DNA of 64,000 nt from Patiria miniata (GCF_015706575.1 NW_024037076.1:4622777-4686776), one strand, 5' to 3'; shown: positions 52,420 through 64,000, counted from the stretch's first letter. Numbers and translations: made by a program. The notes: a model not told the origin generated them from the letters alone.

Positions 52420-54630
52420 AATGGCGACAGTAACAAGACAGATTTTAAAAGAGAGCCATATACCGCCATGTTTGTAGGGCTAGAGTTACTCAAGCTAGAC
52501 ATACATTAGGCATAGCACTCTGGCCCAACATACAGTCTGCCGTACGCACGTAGTGACCGCGACATATGATGCAGTGCACTTTTCAAGATCGTCTCATTTT
52601 AGAGTCAATAAACCAATCAAGATTATTTTTTGTGAATAGATTATCTTGTGTGAATAGTGTGTCATTTCTTTTATATTTGTATATTTTTAAAGTACATAAT
52701 AAATAAAATGCAGCGACAATAATCGAACTTATAAAATACACCATCATTACGCGCTACAGTCACGCAGGATCTTTTATTCCCTTCGCGCGCAGCTCAGAAA
52801 CGAAGCGCAAAACCCCCTATATTGAAATGGTCTTGGACAGGCCTTCCGCTCCTTGTTTGAGCATGAAACTTCCAAATATGGTAGACATGACCTTTGACAT
52901 TATCATCACACTTCTTTCTTGGAGCTTACCCGTCAGTTTCGAAAGTTTGAAGCGTAGATTTTGTGCAAAGAAAACCCTCCCGTAAAAATTGAAGTTTCCA
53001 CAATTTCGAGAAGAAAGAAGCACCGCACTATTGTGGAGAAGTTGCTCTATCACCTCATCCTTACAGATCATCAAATACTTGAGTGGAAGTCCTGTCCATT
53101 TGAGAAAAACTACAGCGAGTTTTTCCTTGCGTCAGTTTTGAAAATGACAAGAAGCGTGACCAAACGGTGTGTATACGGATGACACTGTCGATGTCGCGGC
53201 GAGATTCTCGCATCTACTTGAGCGATTGCTGGCCAAGTTTCTGAACTAGTTTATGATTACAAATGCCCTGGTAAGAAAAAGAAGTGCTTGGTGACTTTCG
53301 TGGAGAAGATTGAATTCTATTTATTCTTAAAACGATACATTTTAGGTGACTGAAAAAGGCCAAACAAATCCTTGAAAAACACGGTCAGAGTTGAGCCGTG
53401 TGAAGGGAGGCATGAAGCATGAATGTAGCAGCCTTGGTTGAGCATTGCACGTGCGCGCACCGCGTTGTGTGTGGGCGCTCTTATCTACGACTGTTTCATG
53501 CGAGGGGCGTTCTGTTTGTGCGGTATGCGGTTGTGTTGGATTGATTCAGTTTCGTGAAATCTGCGCAGCAAACAGCACATGCGTTTTGGCTAAACTGTGG
53601 CTATTGTTATTTGCGCACTTACTCCTTGGACTAACTGAATGGATTTTATGACAGTAATTTTTTGTAATGTATTGTGAAATAAACAATTTACCTACGGTTG
53701 AGAAATCATGTAAACAAATATTTGTGTTATTTTTATTTCTTGAAACTGTGATTTATATAACAAAATGTAAAGCGGCAATACAAAAGATAAAACAAGCAAG
53801 GTTCTGTTTTGGATTAGGTTTGTAATTTTAATGATCCGGACTGATTTTAATTACTACATACATATTTAAATAACGAAGGCATCATTAAATATATTAAACA
53901 ATTTGCTTAATGATGTAAATCACTTCTTTTCTCTAAATAATTGTTCCAATATTCAAACACATAGCTTGCATATATTTTTCATCAGAATAGGGTACTCGGA
54001 AATGAAGATATAACGTTTCCGCATATTAATTAGCTGCACAAAGCTAATTTGCATAATTATGGAGGTATTTACTTCATATTGGGCTTGTAGACCCGTCATG
54101 ATAGAGAAAGCCTACATACCAAATTTCATCACAATAGACCACTTAGAACTAAAGTTATAGTGTTTACGCATATTAATGAGGTGGACTTAGTCGTTTTTGC
54201 ACCATTTCCAGTGTTTCCATTCTTGAAATTGGGAAAACGGGCACTTTTGACGGTCTGAGACTCAGCCATACAAAATTATATACATTCGGTTTTTGATGTA
54301 GTACATTTCCAGGTGGCCATTTTGCTAAATACTGTGTTTGAAATACTATTTGAAGTAATCTACATATTGAAAGTGCTGGTTAAAATTTTTAAAAACTCCT
54401 TTTTTGGGCTTTTATTCCATTTTTGGCAGGATTTCGCTAATTTTGGTGAACTTTAATTTACCATAACTCTGGAATGCATTGACCGATTTTCAAAAAACAA
54501 AAATAAGTATTCATCTTTCACATAGCTCTTTCAATTGGCACTGTCTGTTTACATATTGCACAATAAATAATTTTTTGTGTGCTATGCCTACATACATGAC
54601 ATAGCCTATGAATAATGGTGAGTTTCTTAC
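52420..54630. other. No gene recognised
   Basis: AT-rich sequence. Open stretches at about 52817-53180 on both strands have ordinary composition but no motif or paired splice borders. Gene fragments cannot be excluded. Confidence 0.4.
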
Positions 54631-54976
54631 CTGTACTTATTTCAGCATGGATCTGGAAAAAACATTTGACGGTAACCATCCAGCCGACCTTGTCATCCAC
54701 GATCCAATCCCTCTGCACCTGGATTTCTCCCTGGACTTGCCGGTCTCTCGCCTCTAAATTGCCGGCATACGGTCGGTGATACGCTCTGTCACGTCTGTGC
54801 ATGTGCTCCCTTCCCGGTCTCCGGTTATGTAACAAGCGTCGGTCATGTCGGTAAAGCAGGCCGACTGTTTTCTCTGGCAATTCTTCTAAGCGCCAGTCAC
54901 AAAAACAGCAAGGGATACCTTGTTGTAACGTCACCCTTTCCCTCGGCCTGGATATACTTCCTGAAGTAAAATCCAT
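54631..54976 (-). CDS. Candidate coding exon, unknown protein
   Basis: Minus-strand ATG at 54976 opens 115 codons plus one base (MDFTSGSISRPRERVTLQQG.., ending ..FFQIHAEISTG), then a perfect CAG|GTAAGA donor in phase 1. The stretch is clearly richer in G+C than the AT-rich flanks, as expected for coding sequence. It has a Cys/Trp-containing patch (IPCCFCDWRLEELPE) and an Arg/His-rich middle (RHDRRLLHNRRPGREHMHRR). I recognise no domain. It may be a first exon, or an internal exon with an upstream acceptor that I cannot place. No partner exon was found. Confidence 0.35.
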
Positions 54977-55609
54977 CTCTCCGATGATGATTTTATTGAG
55001 TTTTCTTTTCAATCGGAATATTGAAATCCTCCCGCTTTGTACATTGCGGCACAGGACAGGTTTCCTGAATCATACATCGTGCCGTTGATGAAAAGAACGG
55101 AGCAATTGAAAGCACCAGTCTAGTACTTGACAGCTAGAAATCGCGCCCTCATTTGACGGATCAAGGCGCTCGGAGAGCTAGGCTTTTCTTCTAAAATTTC
55201 TTAATTAAATATTATGTGAGAAAATATAGGGAACGGGACAGTTAAAAGAAATGATTTTCAAGCTTAGTCCCAAAGAAAAAATAACGTCCACCAGGAAAAA
55301 GTGCGCAAAGGTTCTACCTCATTGTTTTGGGGTTGCACTTCATGTCGTGCGCCTCCGTAATGACGGCAAAAACTCTCCGGTATACGCCAAAATAACGCTC
55401 ATGTCGCAATACAATGAGAGACAAATTAGAAAAATCAAAAACAACCAAATAACATAAACCAAAATATTGTGGGTATTCTGGAACAAGTAGGTCTTCAGGA
55501 CAACTTTAAGAAACCGATGATGAGAGAGTACGAATAGCGAGAGGGCCTGAAGACGAGCAAGTTGGTTACAGGTAGAAGTATACAAATATTGAATGCTTCG
55601 AGTGGTGCA

Positions 55610-55714
55610 GTAAAACTAGCCTCCCAAGGTGATCCATGGACATTCTATTTTCCCGAGGCCGAAGCCGAGGGAAAATAGAATGCTCCATGGATCACCGAGG
55701 GAGGCTAGTTTTAC
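55610..55714. repeat. Near-perfect palindrome, hairpin copy 1
   Basis: Arms 'taaaactagcctccc' + 'ggtgatccatgg' + 'attctattttcccgagg' and their complement meet around ccgaagcc. It is one end of a larger inverted structure whose other end is the copy at 56151-56259. Confidence 0.85.
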
Positions 55715-56150
55715 TTCACCACGAGATATGGCCAAAAAAAAAAGTCTCCGGTTTCTGGTATGGAGCTTGCCCCAAAAGTGGTGCGGCGACGCGGCTTTTT
55801 TTTTTTTCCTGTTTTTTTTTTTTTTTTTGCTTCAACATTTGAAGTTCAAATGTCGGCTGATGACTGGAAATGGTGCCCGACTAAACTTAGTGCAAATATA
55901 TGGGAGTCCAGAGAGGCCACATAAATCTTATTCTCGATCATAACCCCATCTAAAAACACGTTAAAATTGTGCAGCAGCAGAATTCCAGTCAAACCAGTGA
56001 GTTTGGCGGTTTTGAAACATCATCTTGTATTGAAAAAAAAACCTTTTTCATTTTGCCGACGCGCATGGCTACGGCGACGCGCGCGCATACCAGAAACCGG
56101 AGACTTTTTTTTGGCCTATAGTATACAAATATTAAATGCTTCGAGTGGTG

Positions 56151-56259
56151 TACTAAAACTAGCCTCCCGAGGTGATCCATGGACATTCTATTTTCCCGAG
56201 GCCGAAGCCGAGGGAAAATAGAATGCTCCATGGATCACCGAGGGAGGCTATAGTTTTAC
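56151..56259. repeat. Near-perfect palindrome, hairpin copy 2
   Basis: Second copy of the palindrome at 55610-55714, differing by a few bases (for example ctatag in the right arm). Confidence 0.85.
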
Positions 56260-56544
56260 TTAACCACCGTGACGAGATAGCATTCAATATTTGTTTTATA
56301 ACACATCACCCACAGATTCTGCATAATTTTTTAAATCTGAACACAGTTGAAATAAACTTCAATTTTATTACAAAATTGGTGGAAAATGTATTTCTCTCTT
56401 CCAAACTACCCCTTCGCGAAATGTTTGAACCCAACTCTGTGGCGCGCTCTCTTTGGAACAAAACGCGCTACGCGCAACGCGCACTCCAGCATGCATTCGC
56501 ATACAAATACCGCGCCGTGGAAATAGTACTTTGGTTGCTAATAG

Positions 56545-56699
56545 ACCGCTTGCAGATGCGTTCCATAATCGACGCGCGAAGGCGCGCGTCGCCATGTTGT
56601 GGGACAAGCGCATATCTATCCATGCACATTTTGTCCCACAACATGGCGTCGCGCACCTTCGCGCGTCAATTATCGAACGCGTCTGCAAGCGGTCTATGG
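56545..56699. repeat. GC-rich inverted repeat
   Basis: Arms with 'gcgtcgccatgttgtgggac' and 'gtcccacaacatggcgtcgc' around a ~25-bp loop; the outer parts (cttgcagatgcgttc/gaacgcgtctgcaag) also pair. A stable hairpin in an AT-rich surround, probably a MITE. Confidence 0.8.
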
Positions 56700-56805
56700 T
56701 ATAGTACTTTTGGCCGTGCACAGAAAGATAGCAAAAATATAAAGTATCATGTGACTCGCTCTCGGCCAATCAAGACACATAAATTGTGGGTGAGGTGTTA
56801 TAATA

Positions 56806-56953
56806 TACAGATAATGAATGTTTGTGAGTGCAATTGTAAGAATAATTTCATGAGGTGACAGATGAAATGTTCAAACATTGCATCTGTCACCGAATAAAAT
56901 TATTCTTTCCATTGCACGAACGTGAAACATTCATTATTTGTTTTATATAACAC
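56806..56953. repeat. AT-rich inverted repeat
   Basis: Arms 'aataatttcatgaggtgaca' and 'tgtcaccgaataaaattatt' pair around a short loop, continuing outward through gtgagtgcaattg/cattgcacgaacg and aatgaatgttt/aaacattcatt. Likely another foldback element. Confidence 0.75.
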
Positions 56954-56999
56954 CTGAATAGCCAATTTATTCAGGTTAAAAACTGTTTAAAAGTTCGAC

Positions 57000-59405
57000 A
57001 AGTTCATCATATTTAACTGTTCAACAGGTTGAGAACCTTCATATTCATTTTTTTTCTCGATTTAAAACAGCGTCACCACCAGCAGTGACACCGTGCAATG
57101 GAAATTATATTCACCGTGAAATAGAACTTCCGTTGCACTTTGCGCTGCGTGCCATGCGCGCGCCGTGCGTTGGTACGAATACTTCAATGACATGTGATCA
57201 ACGATCCACCAATCAGATGACGGGGATTTATTCAGGTGTTGTATAATTTCCTTTCGATGTACTTGGTAGTGCAATGAATAATATGGCTAAGATGATGGGG
57301 AACAATCTCGATCGGAATATCTCGGAAGCTGTGGACGTACCAACGCATTCGTGTTCATGCATTAGTCTCGTGATCGTGCCATGACATTTCTGGAAGTAGC
57401 TTGTGAGTAAAAGAAATCAGGTTTTTGACCCCAGGGACCCCATGATGACCTTTGACCCTAGTTTGGTGACTTTGGTCATGTGACATGCTGGGGCAGGGCT
57501 ACTGCTACTTTTGACAAGGTTTGGTTGAAATCGGTCAAAATATGTAGGAGCAATAAACAATGTCAACGTTTGTTACTAACTAACTAACGAAATAACGGAG
57601 AGACAAGATGATTTTGTTGAGCTGCTATCCCGAAGCTCTAGGCCTATACGTATTGTTATATATTACAAGCGAAATACCATGCACAAAGATAAACGCACAC
57701 ATAAAATAATGAACCCATTTGTTTTTATTATAATAACAAAATAAGTAAAGTACCGGTACCTAATATATACTGAAGTTTTGGGTGATTCGTTTAACGCAAT
57801 CACATTGATTCTAGTACAGTAAAAAAAAAGAAGAAGATTACAATGAAAGGTATTAAATATACATTTCTGACTGAACTTGAATGAAAATTGGAGTCGGCTT
57901 CCTGTCTCTTGTCCTCTTCTGTGACAAGGGTGAGAATCACAGCAAGGCCGCTATTTTCCCCCTTGATTATTTGAAGATTTAATTAATGTGGTGCTATTGT
58001 AGCGCCTTATACCAAAGGCCTCAAAGCGCTTCACAGTTATTCATAATTAAGATATACACCTTAAATCTACAGGGATAATACAGATTGTGCCAACAAAGTG
58101 CAACATTGACCAAAAAAAAAAAGCCACTTTAACGGAAACCTGGTGTAATGTCATAGGCAGAACAGTTGTACGGGCCATTTTCGCGCTTCTAACCAAGAGT
58201 TTGGCAGTGCGTGTTTATGGTGCAAATCGAGGACATGCACATGTACACACCTGCAACATCATCGATGAATTGAGGACAGGAACCAAATCGAGGAAGACCT
58301 CGATTAGAAGACGTGTACAAAACCAATGAGAGCTGTTGCAAAAAAATGAATTAACAAAGGAAAACGGAAGAGGAATAAAAGAAAATGCTCGATTTACACT
58401 ATGAACAAACGCGCGGCGTGTGTCGTTCATCCTTGTGTGTATAGGATCCGTGAACTGTTCATAAGGCACAATTCTTTTGTGAGTCAATGCCTATTCAATG
58501 CATGACCTAGATTCGGCATGTCCAGGTGAGATAGAGGGGCCCAAGTAAAATTTACACCCTTCTACTTAATTGAATGTATTTCTGGATCTAGGGACCCAAA
58601 TTGAATGGGGTAAAAGAGAGTGGATTAAGAAATAGTCAGGCTTTTATGTGATATATAGAACTTTTATGAAGAGAAAAAACGTTAAACAGTTTTAATTATC
58701 TGTTTTCTGAATGTTGCACTTTTTTGGCACACTCTGTACACACCATCGGTACATGTTTCACCACAAACTCCATAACCATTACATGAATAAATTGATTATG
58801 CTAAAATGAATTACTGAAGTATACTTAAGTATTTAAAAACACATTATTTCTAATATTGTTCACGTTATAATTATACGATCGTCCATAATTGAACTGCTAC
58901 AAAAATATAATCATTTGCCGTTTCTTTTCCCTGTAACTGATCGGGATTTCCCTCTCCTGATTGGTCCATTACATGCATATCTAATGTCGTTTTCTTGACA
59001 AGACCAGCATTAGCTTTACGTGTTGTTAGAAAGTTCCTTCCACACTGATCATGTTATAATTATGTAAAAGGTAAAATATATTTCAGTTTCTGTACAGAAA
59101 CGATTATCACTTCAACTTTAATAATGAGGCAAACATAAAACAACTATTTCATACAAATTATAATTAGAACCACAACCTTGTAATGAATACTTACTAAATA
59201 CTGCATGTATGCATTAATATGATACAGGCGTTTACATATCGCTCCTATCGGTGATGTCTAATCATGTAAGAACTACTTCTGTCTCTAACGTCTGGCGGCT
59301 ATAAGTGCATTTTTGCTTATAAAACATAAGTAATATAATAATAATACACCATAAGATAAGGTAATATAGACAAAATTTGAACATATTATATTAAGGGAAT
59401 AAAAG
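57000..59405. other. No gene recognised
   Basis: Includes a repeat-like block 'accccatgatgacctttgac' at about 57440 of the sort seen at ends of interspersed repeats, and 'tgtagcgccttataccaaag' at about 57998. Sequence at about 58740-58850 has a diverged direct copy at about 59680-59790 (shared cacaaactcc, attgattat, atttctaatattgt). Confidence 0.45.
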
Positions 59406-59410
59406 TGTGA

Positions 59411-59597
59411 TTGGCCGGTTTTAAACACTCTGTTTAAGACCAGTTGGAGTCCAGATGCTGATTATTACCCGAGCCGAAGGTAATCAATAAAACGGTAAAA
59501 GGCACTGGATTTCATAGGAGTCAAAGTTTCACGCTACACTAAAAATGTGTTTAAGTCCAGCCAGCCAGTCTTTATCAATTGTTTAAAACCGGCCACG
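59411..59597. mobile_element. Short MITE-like element
   Basis: Inverted ends 'ttggccggttttaaacac' at about 59412 and 'tgtttaaaaccggccac' at about 59580. About 187 bp, non-coding. Confidence 0.6.
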
Positions 59598-60111
59598 TGA
59601 CGGGCTCTCAGTCCTAGGTATTTATAAATGGAGATTTAAAATGGATATACACCTATAAATCAACATGGATAATACACACTATCAGTACATCTTACCACAA
59701 ACTCCTTAATCATACCATGTGAATTAATTGATTATAGTAAGTCATATAACCACACACCATTTCTAATATTGTCTGCGTAATACTCCATCATCCATTATCA
59801 TTTTACTGGTTACAAATTAATGTTGATATCATCATATCCCGTATAGGCCGTGTGATCTAGTATTGGCCGGAATATGCGGGATTGGGCCAATACTGACCTT
59901 TGGAGTGTTCCATTGGTCTCTGTAAAAAAAAATCAGACATTGGCTTGTGAATTTAGATGTCAAAGTTAATTGCATTTGACCAATTAAATGAGGAAAGTTA
60001 AAAAGTTTGAGTTGTATAGGGCAAAAAGTGCTCCCTATCTGCTCCGTTCACAAGCACCCCCTCACCGGCAAAGAAAGTACAGTTGAGGGTGACCGACCGA
60101 CGCCATCTTGC

Positions 60112-60272
60112 CTGACTGCAATTCATTTGCCGCAAAGCGCGGCCACTGCGCGTGTGTACGTGCGTCACACACAAGGAACGGTGCGCGTATCTTGCCTGAC
60201 TGCAATTCATTTCCCGCAAAGCGCAGCCACTGCGCGTGTGTACGTGCGTCACACACAAGGAACGGTGCGCGT
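60112..60272. repeat. 78-bp tandem duplication
   Basis: 'atcttgcctgactgcaattc' followed by GC-rich sequence (gcgcgtgtgtacgtgcgtcacacac) occurs twice in direct succession, with few changes. Confidence 0.9.
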
Positions 60273-60665
60273 CAACCAGCGAAATGTCCCGCCCATGGGA
60301 TGTCGTTGTTAGGTAAAAGATCGCCCTCTTTTGGTAGCGCACGGAGCTCATGACCAATCGAAATTACATAGCAATTCCATTTGAGGCTGCACTTGGACAG
60401 AGGACTTCTAATAATTTGTGCCATTGGGGGGGAAAAAACCCAAGATTCTAATTTTAATCTTTCACACTTCGTTAACCCAAATGACTGCAATTGAGTTGTT
60501 TGCGAGGCAGGTGCAGCGAGTTTTAACTCGAATCGCCTGTAACAGTGGTCATACTGCAGCGCACAGTGGATGCTGAATGGTACAACGAGAAGTGCGAAAA
60601 TTGTTGATGTGAATGTTTGCACATATGAAAACAGAATGTCATTGAGAAAAGCATTTGTTCCTCAC

Positions 60666-60749
60666 CCCTTGGTTCTCATGAAGCGGCATCTCCACGAAGT
60701 CCGGTACCATGTACGGTGTCATGAAGTCACTGCTTCGTTCGGGTGGAAT
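60666..60749 (-). CDS. Cytoplasmic-tail exon of membrane protein gene
   Basis: An 84-bp minus-strand exon (28 codons, phase 0 at both ends), acceptor ctctctttatcag, donor GTGAGG. It reads IPPERSSDFMTPYMV then PDFVEMPLHENQG, a proline- and tyrosine-containing tail-like sequence. Its phase matches the phase-0 donor of the transmembrane exon at 61786-62087, one kilobase upstream on the same strand. Linkage rests on strand, order and phase only. Later exons were not identified. Confidence 0.45.
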
Positions 60750-61785
60750 CTGATAAAGAGAGGGAATTCAAGAAGAGTCAATAATAAAATGCTTCATTCA
60801 CTCTTCAAGTTATACTATATATTTTTTATTATTCACAAACAAAATCAGGTTCGACGTGATAAGCTGTCAATTTTCGCACGATAGGATTTTACTTCCATGG
60901 AGAATTTTCAAGAAAGACTTTAAAGAATCAAACATCTTGCCCAAAGTAATGTGGCATGCCATCATGTAGGGTTAAAATGAAGCTCTTGTCCAAATTTGGA
61001 AGCATTTTGCATTTTTGAGGAAAATCACCACTTGTGACCACTAGGTGACCGTTGACTCCAGATGCTGGTCACTAAATAAGATATAACTAGGGTCAAGGAA
61101 GCTCCTGTCCAAATTTGGCAAAAATCGGCCAACACATTTGGCAGATATAGCATTTGATGTGAGTGTTTGTCCTAAGAAAGAAAGAAAGAAGAAAAATGCG
61201 ACGATCACAATTATCAGCGTGCTTCGCACGGCTGATATAAAAATTTATAAAATGTTCAAAACTATCCTGGTAGGATGTATTAATGGTATCACAATGGAGA
61301 TTTATAGCCACACATGTTGATATAGGACCCTTGCTAACTTATTCACTATTACCTTAAAGTTACTTTCAAGTGTCATGAAACTAACCGTGTAGTTTGTAGT
61401 ATCCTTACATGATAGCTATATGTATAGACACCACGTGCTCTGAAACCACACACCCAAACCCAGACCCAGACATTACCTCATCTATATTGGAATGCATGAA
61501 CCCTAAATTACTAAATGAATAATGAATAAGGCCCCAACTTGGATCAGATTGCACTTTAGAACAATGTAGCCCTTTGCTAAGCATAGAACCTCATGTGATG
61601 TACTGAGATGTACTGAGAGACAATAAACCAAGCAATCATCGAAGCAACAACTATTATCCATGTGCTAATGACAAGCTCACTACATTACAAAATTTCCCTG
61701 GAAGGCCAGGAACATTCGGTCCTGATTGGCTGGATTAGAAAACAAAATTACGAAACAGGTAAACCAAAAATAACCCTCTAATTAC

Positions 61786-62087
61786 CTGCTGTAGTTGGGG
61801 CACGCTGCGTACTCCATTCACAGCCCGAGCAGGAAATCTTGTGCCCAGGTGACGTTGCCAAGCGGGAGCGAAGACGGCGATATTGGCATCGTCCTCGGCC
61901 CTCCAGACCCGCCTACTGAAATCTGGTCCCCGACCAGTAGAAGGACGGTCGGGCGACTTGAAGGCGATTGGGATGCGATTCAAAATAATACGACGCCTCA
62001 TCATGATACACAAGAATCCCAGGATGAGCAATGCCAGAACAAATACCACTATCATAATTACAATGATCAAGATGGTGGGTAAAACAC
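61786..62087 (-). CDS. Transmembrane exon of a single-pass membrane protein gene
   Basis: A 302-bp minus-strand exon, acceptor ctttctgtttcag, donor CAG|GTAATT. It enters in phase 1 and leaves in phase 0. It encodes a strong membrane segment (ILIIVIMIVVFVLALLILGF) followed at once by the basic stop-transfer MMRRR and a cytoplasmic region with RPSTGRGPDFSRRVW and RAEDDANIAVFAP. With the EGF exon upstream this suggests a type I receptor or adhesion protein. No kinase or other cytoplasmic domain is visible in this exon. Confidence 0.6.
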
Positions 62088-62259
62088 CTGAAACAGAAAG
62101 TAAAAAGGATAAAGTGGAGTGATTTATTCAGGCTAATCAAAGAAACTTTTTTCTCGAAACACAATTGACCTGTCGCGGCAGAATCACGTTAAAATCGTGT
62201 CAACGCAGCTTGTGGAATATTGTCCAATTGTAAACATGATATACAAATCAGTGATGTAG

Positions 62260-62405
62260 TGCCTTGATGCTGGGCCTTGGCCTTAAGGCTGCCTTAAGGC
62301 TGGATTTTAGGGCCTTGGCCTTGGCCTCGAGGCTTGAGGGCAAAAGCCTTGGCCTTGGCCTTGGCCTTGAGGGTTCAGGGCCTTGCAAATTTGAGTCAAG
62401 GCTCT
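62260..62405. repeat. (TTGGCC)n-type simple repeat
   Basis: Irregular runs of ccttggccttgg and ccttaaggctg. The same simple repeat occurs again at about 63095-63230. Confidence 0.85.
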
Positions 62406-62755
62406 TCAAGGCCCATAGATTTTTGCATTTTCCAGATAAATCTGTTCGAAATTTTGCTGTTACCATTTTAATCGTATTACCATGGAGGAGGGAAGCACCC
62501 TATAGATTTGTGTGTTGGGCACACTTCCACTTTTGTAGCATCACATTTTGTTACCATTGTAGTAGATTTGCTGCAAAAATATTCCGTTTTTTGTTTAGTT
62601 AAACCATCATTATTTTTGTTTAGTTAAACCATATTGAAGACCTGAACTTATACTTTAATAGATACAGTGCAGTCATAAAACGGTGTAGGCCTATGCGAGC
62701 ATGTTGATTGCAATTAAAGAAATGTTGTTCTTCGTAACGAGCAATTCGTGATGAT

Positions 62756-63032
62756 AAGGGCGGATTCAGGGGGGGGCAAAAGGGGCCATGCCCCCCCCCC
62801 CAAAAAAAAACGAAACCATTTTTTTTGTATGTGACGTCGTAATAAAGGCAGGCAATGAGTACACCACCATCTTTTACTCAAAAAACATTGGTTAAAATGG
62901 TCAGAAATTGCCTCAAATCGCGCCACAGAGCATCGCCGAAGCCCAAGCCGTAATTTTTTGACCCAATTTTTTTTGGGGGGACCAAAATTTCTTTGCCCCC
63001 CCCCCCAAATTGTGTTCTGGATCCGCCCTTGC
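62756..63032. mobile_element. MITE-like element with C/G homopolymer subterminal runs
   Basis: Ends 'aagggcggattcaggggggg' at about 62756 and 'ttctggatccgcccttg' to about 63032 are inverted repeats, each next to a run of G/C. About 277 bp, non-coding. Confidence 0.7.
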
Positions 63033-63094
63033 GTGATGATGTGTCACTCATGTGACTATAATTAGTTCTATATCAGTGGTCATTTCATAAAACA

Positions 63095-63230
63095 GGGCCT
63101 TGGCCTTGGCCTTGAGGGTTAAGCCTTGGCCTTGGCCTCGAGGCTTGATGGTCAAAGCCTTGGCCTTGGCCTTGGCCTTGAGGGTCAAAGCCTTGGCCTT
63201 GGCCTTGGCCTTGAGGGTCAAAGCCTTTGC
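63095..63230. repeat. (TTGGCC)n-type simple repeat, second tract
   Basis: 'gccttggccttggccttgag' units separated by ggtcaaag, similar to the tract at 62260-62405. Confidence 0.85.
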
Positions 63231-63852
63231 TCCAACACTGATACAAATGTAGGCGGAACGCGCAAAATCTGAGACAAACAAAACTTAAGTGTACAAAAAT
63301 TTTGTAGGGTTGTCTAAGGGGCGTTGCTAACTCGCAAACGGCGATAGGTTAATTGGTTACCAGCCAATATGCTCAGTAATGTGTGTAGTTGCAACCCTCC
63401 GTCCGCTGACCAATTGTGCTCTAGAATAAAGTTGAAATTGCTCAAATTGTTAATTACTCGGACATTTTTCGGCTAAAGATTTTAAATTTCACATCTTTAT
63501 CATCAAACATACCCAACCAACGTGATGAGTACTGCTTTAGTCCGGGTTGGACTATTTACCCTGAAAATTCCAGCCAAACACCAACCCGTATGACAAGAAC
63601 CACAGGGATAATCAATCATCCTGTCAGCAAGACCAGTCGGCCAACTCAAATGACGGCTGTCTGCAGTCTGACCTTTATAACGCACCGAATTAATACACAA
63701 CACGTGATAGCCAGGATTTTGACCCTATTCCTTATTCAAAAGAGCACTGTAGTTTTCAGTACAGTGATGGAGTGGTAATAACCTTGGGCCCTGTTCATAA
63801 CTAATTTTTAGATTATTTTTTTTCTTGAAGAATCACCAAACTGATTCCCCAC

Positions 63853-63959
63853 CTTCACCGGGCGGTTCGGTCGGTGCGTCCGTGCGGGGAGCGGTTGGTA
63901 CGACTCCCATGAGCGGGATGACGCTGTCGCAATGTTCACCAGTGAAGGAAGTACTGCAT
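63853..63959 (-). CDS. EGF C-terminus and Pro/Thr-rich linker exon
   Basis: A 107-bp minus-strand exon, acceptor ttgagtacag, donor GAAG|GTGGGG. It reads CSTSFTGEHCDS, the final C-x8-C part of an EGF module with the usual F-T-G, followed by a juxtamembrane linker (VVPTAPRTDAPTEPPGE). It leaves in phase 1, matching the phase-1 entry of the transmembrane exon at 62087. The rest of the EGF domain must lie on an exon beyond the right window edge. The donor is weaker than consensus. Confidence 0.5.
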
Positions 63960-64000
63960 CTGTACTCAATTGAAAAGGACAAAGCTAAACGTTATAACAT

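Larger units (their letters stand above)
55570..56290. mobile_element. Compound foldback element with palindromic ends
   Basis: Two ~105-bp palindromes (55610-55714 and 56151-56259) bracket ~430 bp whose outer parts are again inverted: ggccaaaaaaaaaagtctccggtttctggta at about 55730 against taccagaaaccggagact..ttggcc at about 56090. This is the layout of a foldback transposon. No coding sequence; a poly-T tract lies at 55797-55828. Confidence 0.75.

Noticed and set aside
52817..53182. Overlapping open frames on both strands as a small gene
   Set aside because: No domain, no splice borders and no codon signal distinguish either frame.
57890..57965. A further exon of the membrane-protein gene on the minus strand (SGLAVILTLVTEEDKRQEAD)
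   Set aside because: The reading is open, but no acceptor/donor pair of matching phase was convincing.
60007..60357. Duplicated open frames on both strands
   Set aside because: They come from the 78-bp tandem duplication and show no recognisable protein.

Overview
The window is eukaryotic, from an intron-containing animal genome. Spliced exons with GT..AG borders, LDL-receptor class A and EGF modules, a Polinton/Maverick, DIRS, Ty3/gypsy and LINE retroelements, and many foldback elements point to a marine invertebrate (lancelet, hemichordate, echinoderm or lophotrochozoan). The species cannot be fixed from sequence alone. There are no bacterial operons, and no rRNA or tRNA gene was recognised.

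Layout. 1-8113: a ~2.5-kb repeat in about 2.4 tandem copies, packed with the palindrome TGACGTCA; copy two carries a 2.06-kb TA-flanked inverted-repeat transposon. 8114-12230, minus strand: an LDL-A exon array and a 2.24-kb exon made of Ser-Gly/Ser-Gly-Asp repeats, all in phase 1. A signal-peptide exon at 24448-24376, also minus and phase 1, may be the start of this gene, giving a secreted proteoglycan-like protein. The presumed 12-kb intron holds a DIRS element, an inverted LDL-A exon copy, a decayed Ty3/gypsy element, a TatD-nuclease pseudogene and a LINE fragment. 25300-26700: homopolymer, a pogo-like MITE and a C-rich tract.

26711-49623: a ~22.9-kb Polinton/Maverick (adintovirus-like) element bounded by ~161-bp inverted repeats. 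Reading inward from the left, on the minus strand: adenain-like protease, major capsid protein, small basic virion protein, penton-type minor capsid protein, retroviral-type integrase with chromodomain, two small conserved proteins, packaging ATPase, and protein-primed DNA polymerase B with zinc fingers. A 2,053-bp block (start of the capsid gene, small protein, penton, end of the integrase gene) is repeated head to tail five times with no difference seen. PolB and the ATPase are broken. The right arm carries unusual cargo: a truncated ribonucleotide reductase small subunit still holding two spliceosomal introns, an unknown acidic protein, and a frameshifted WW-PC4 (p15) protein.

49624-64000: mostly non-coding, with several foldback/MITE elements. 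A minus-strand host gene at the right edge is seen as three phase-compatible exons (EGF end plus Pro/Thr linker, transmembrane segment, cytoplasmic tail). One isolated candidate exon lies at 54631-54976.

Function. The Polinton capsid, protease, ATPase, integrase and polymerase genes are the usual self-replicating, virion-forming set, but this copy cannot replicate by itself. The array suggests copy-number amplification of virion genes, or an assembly artefact.
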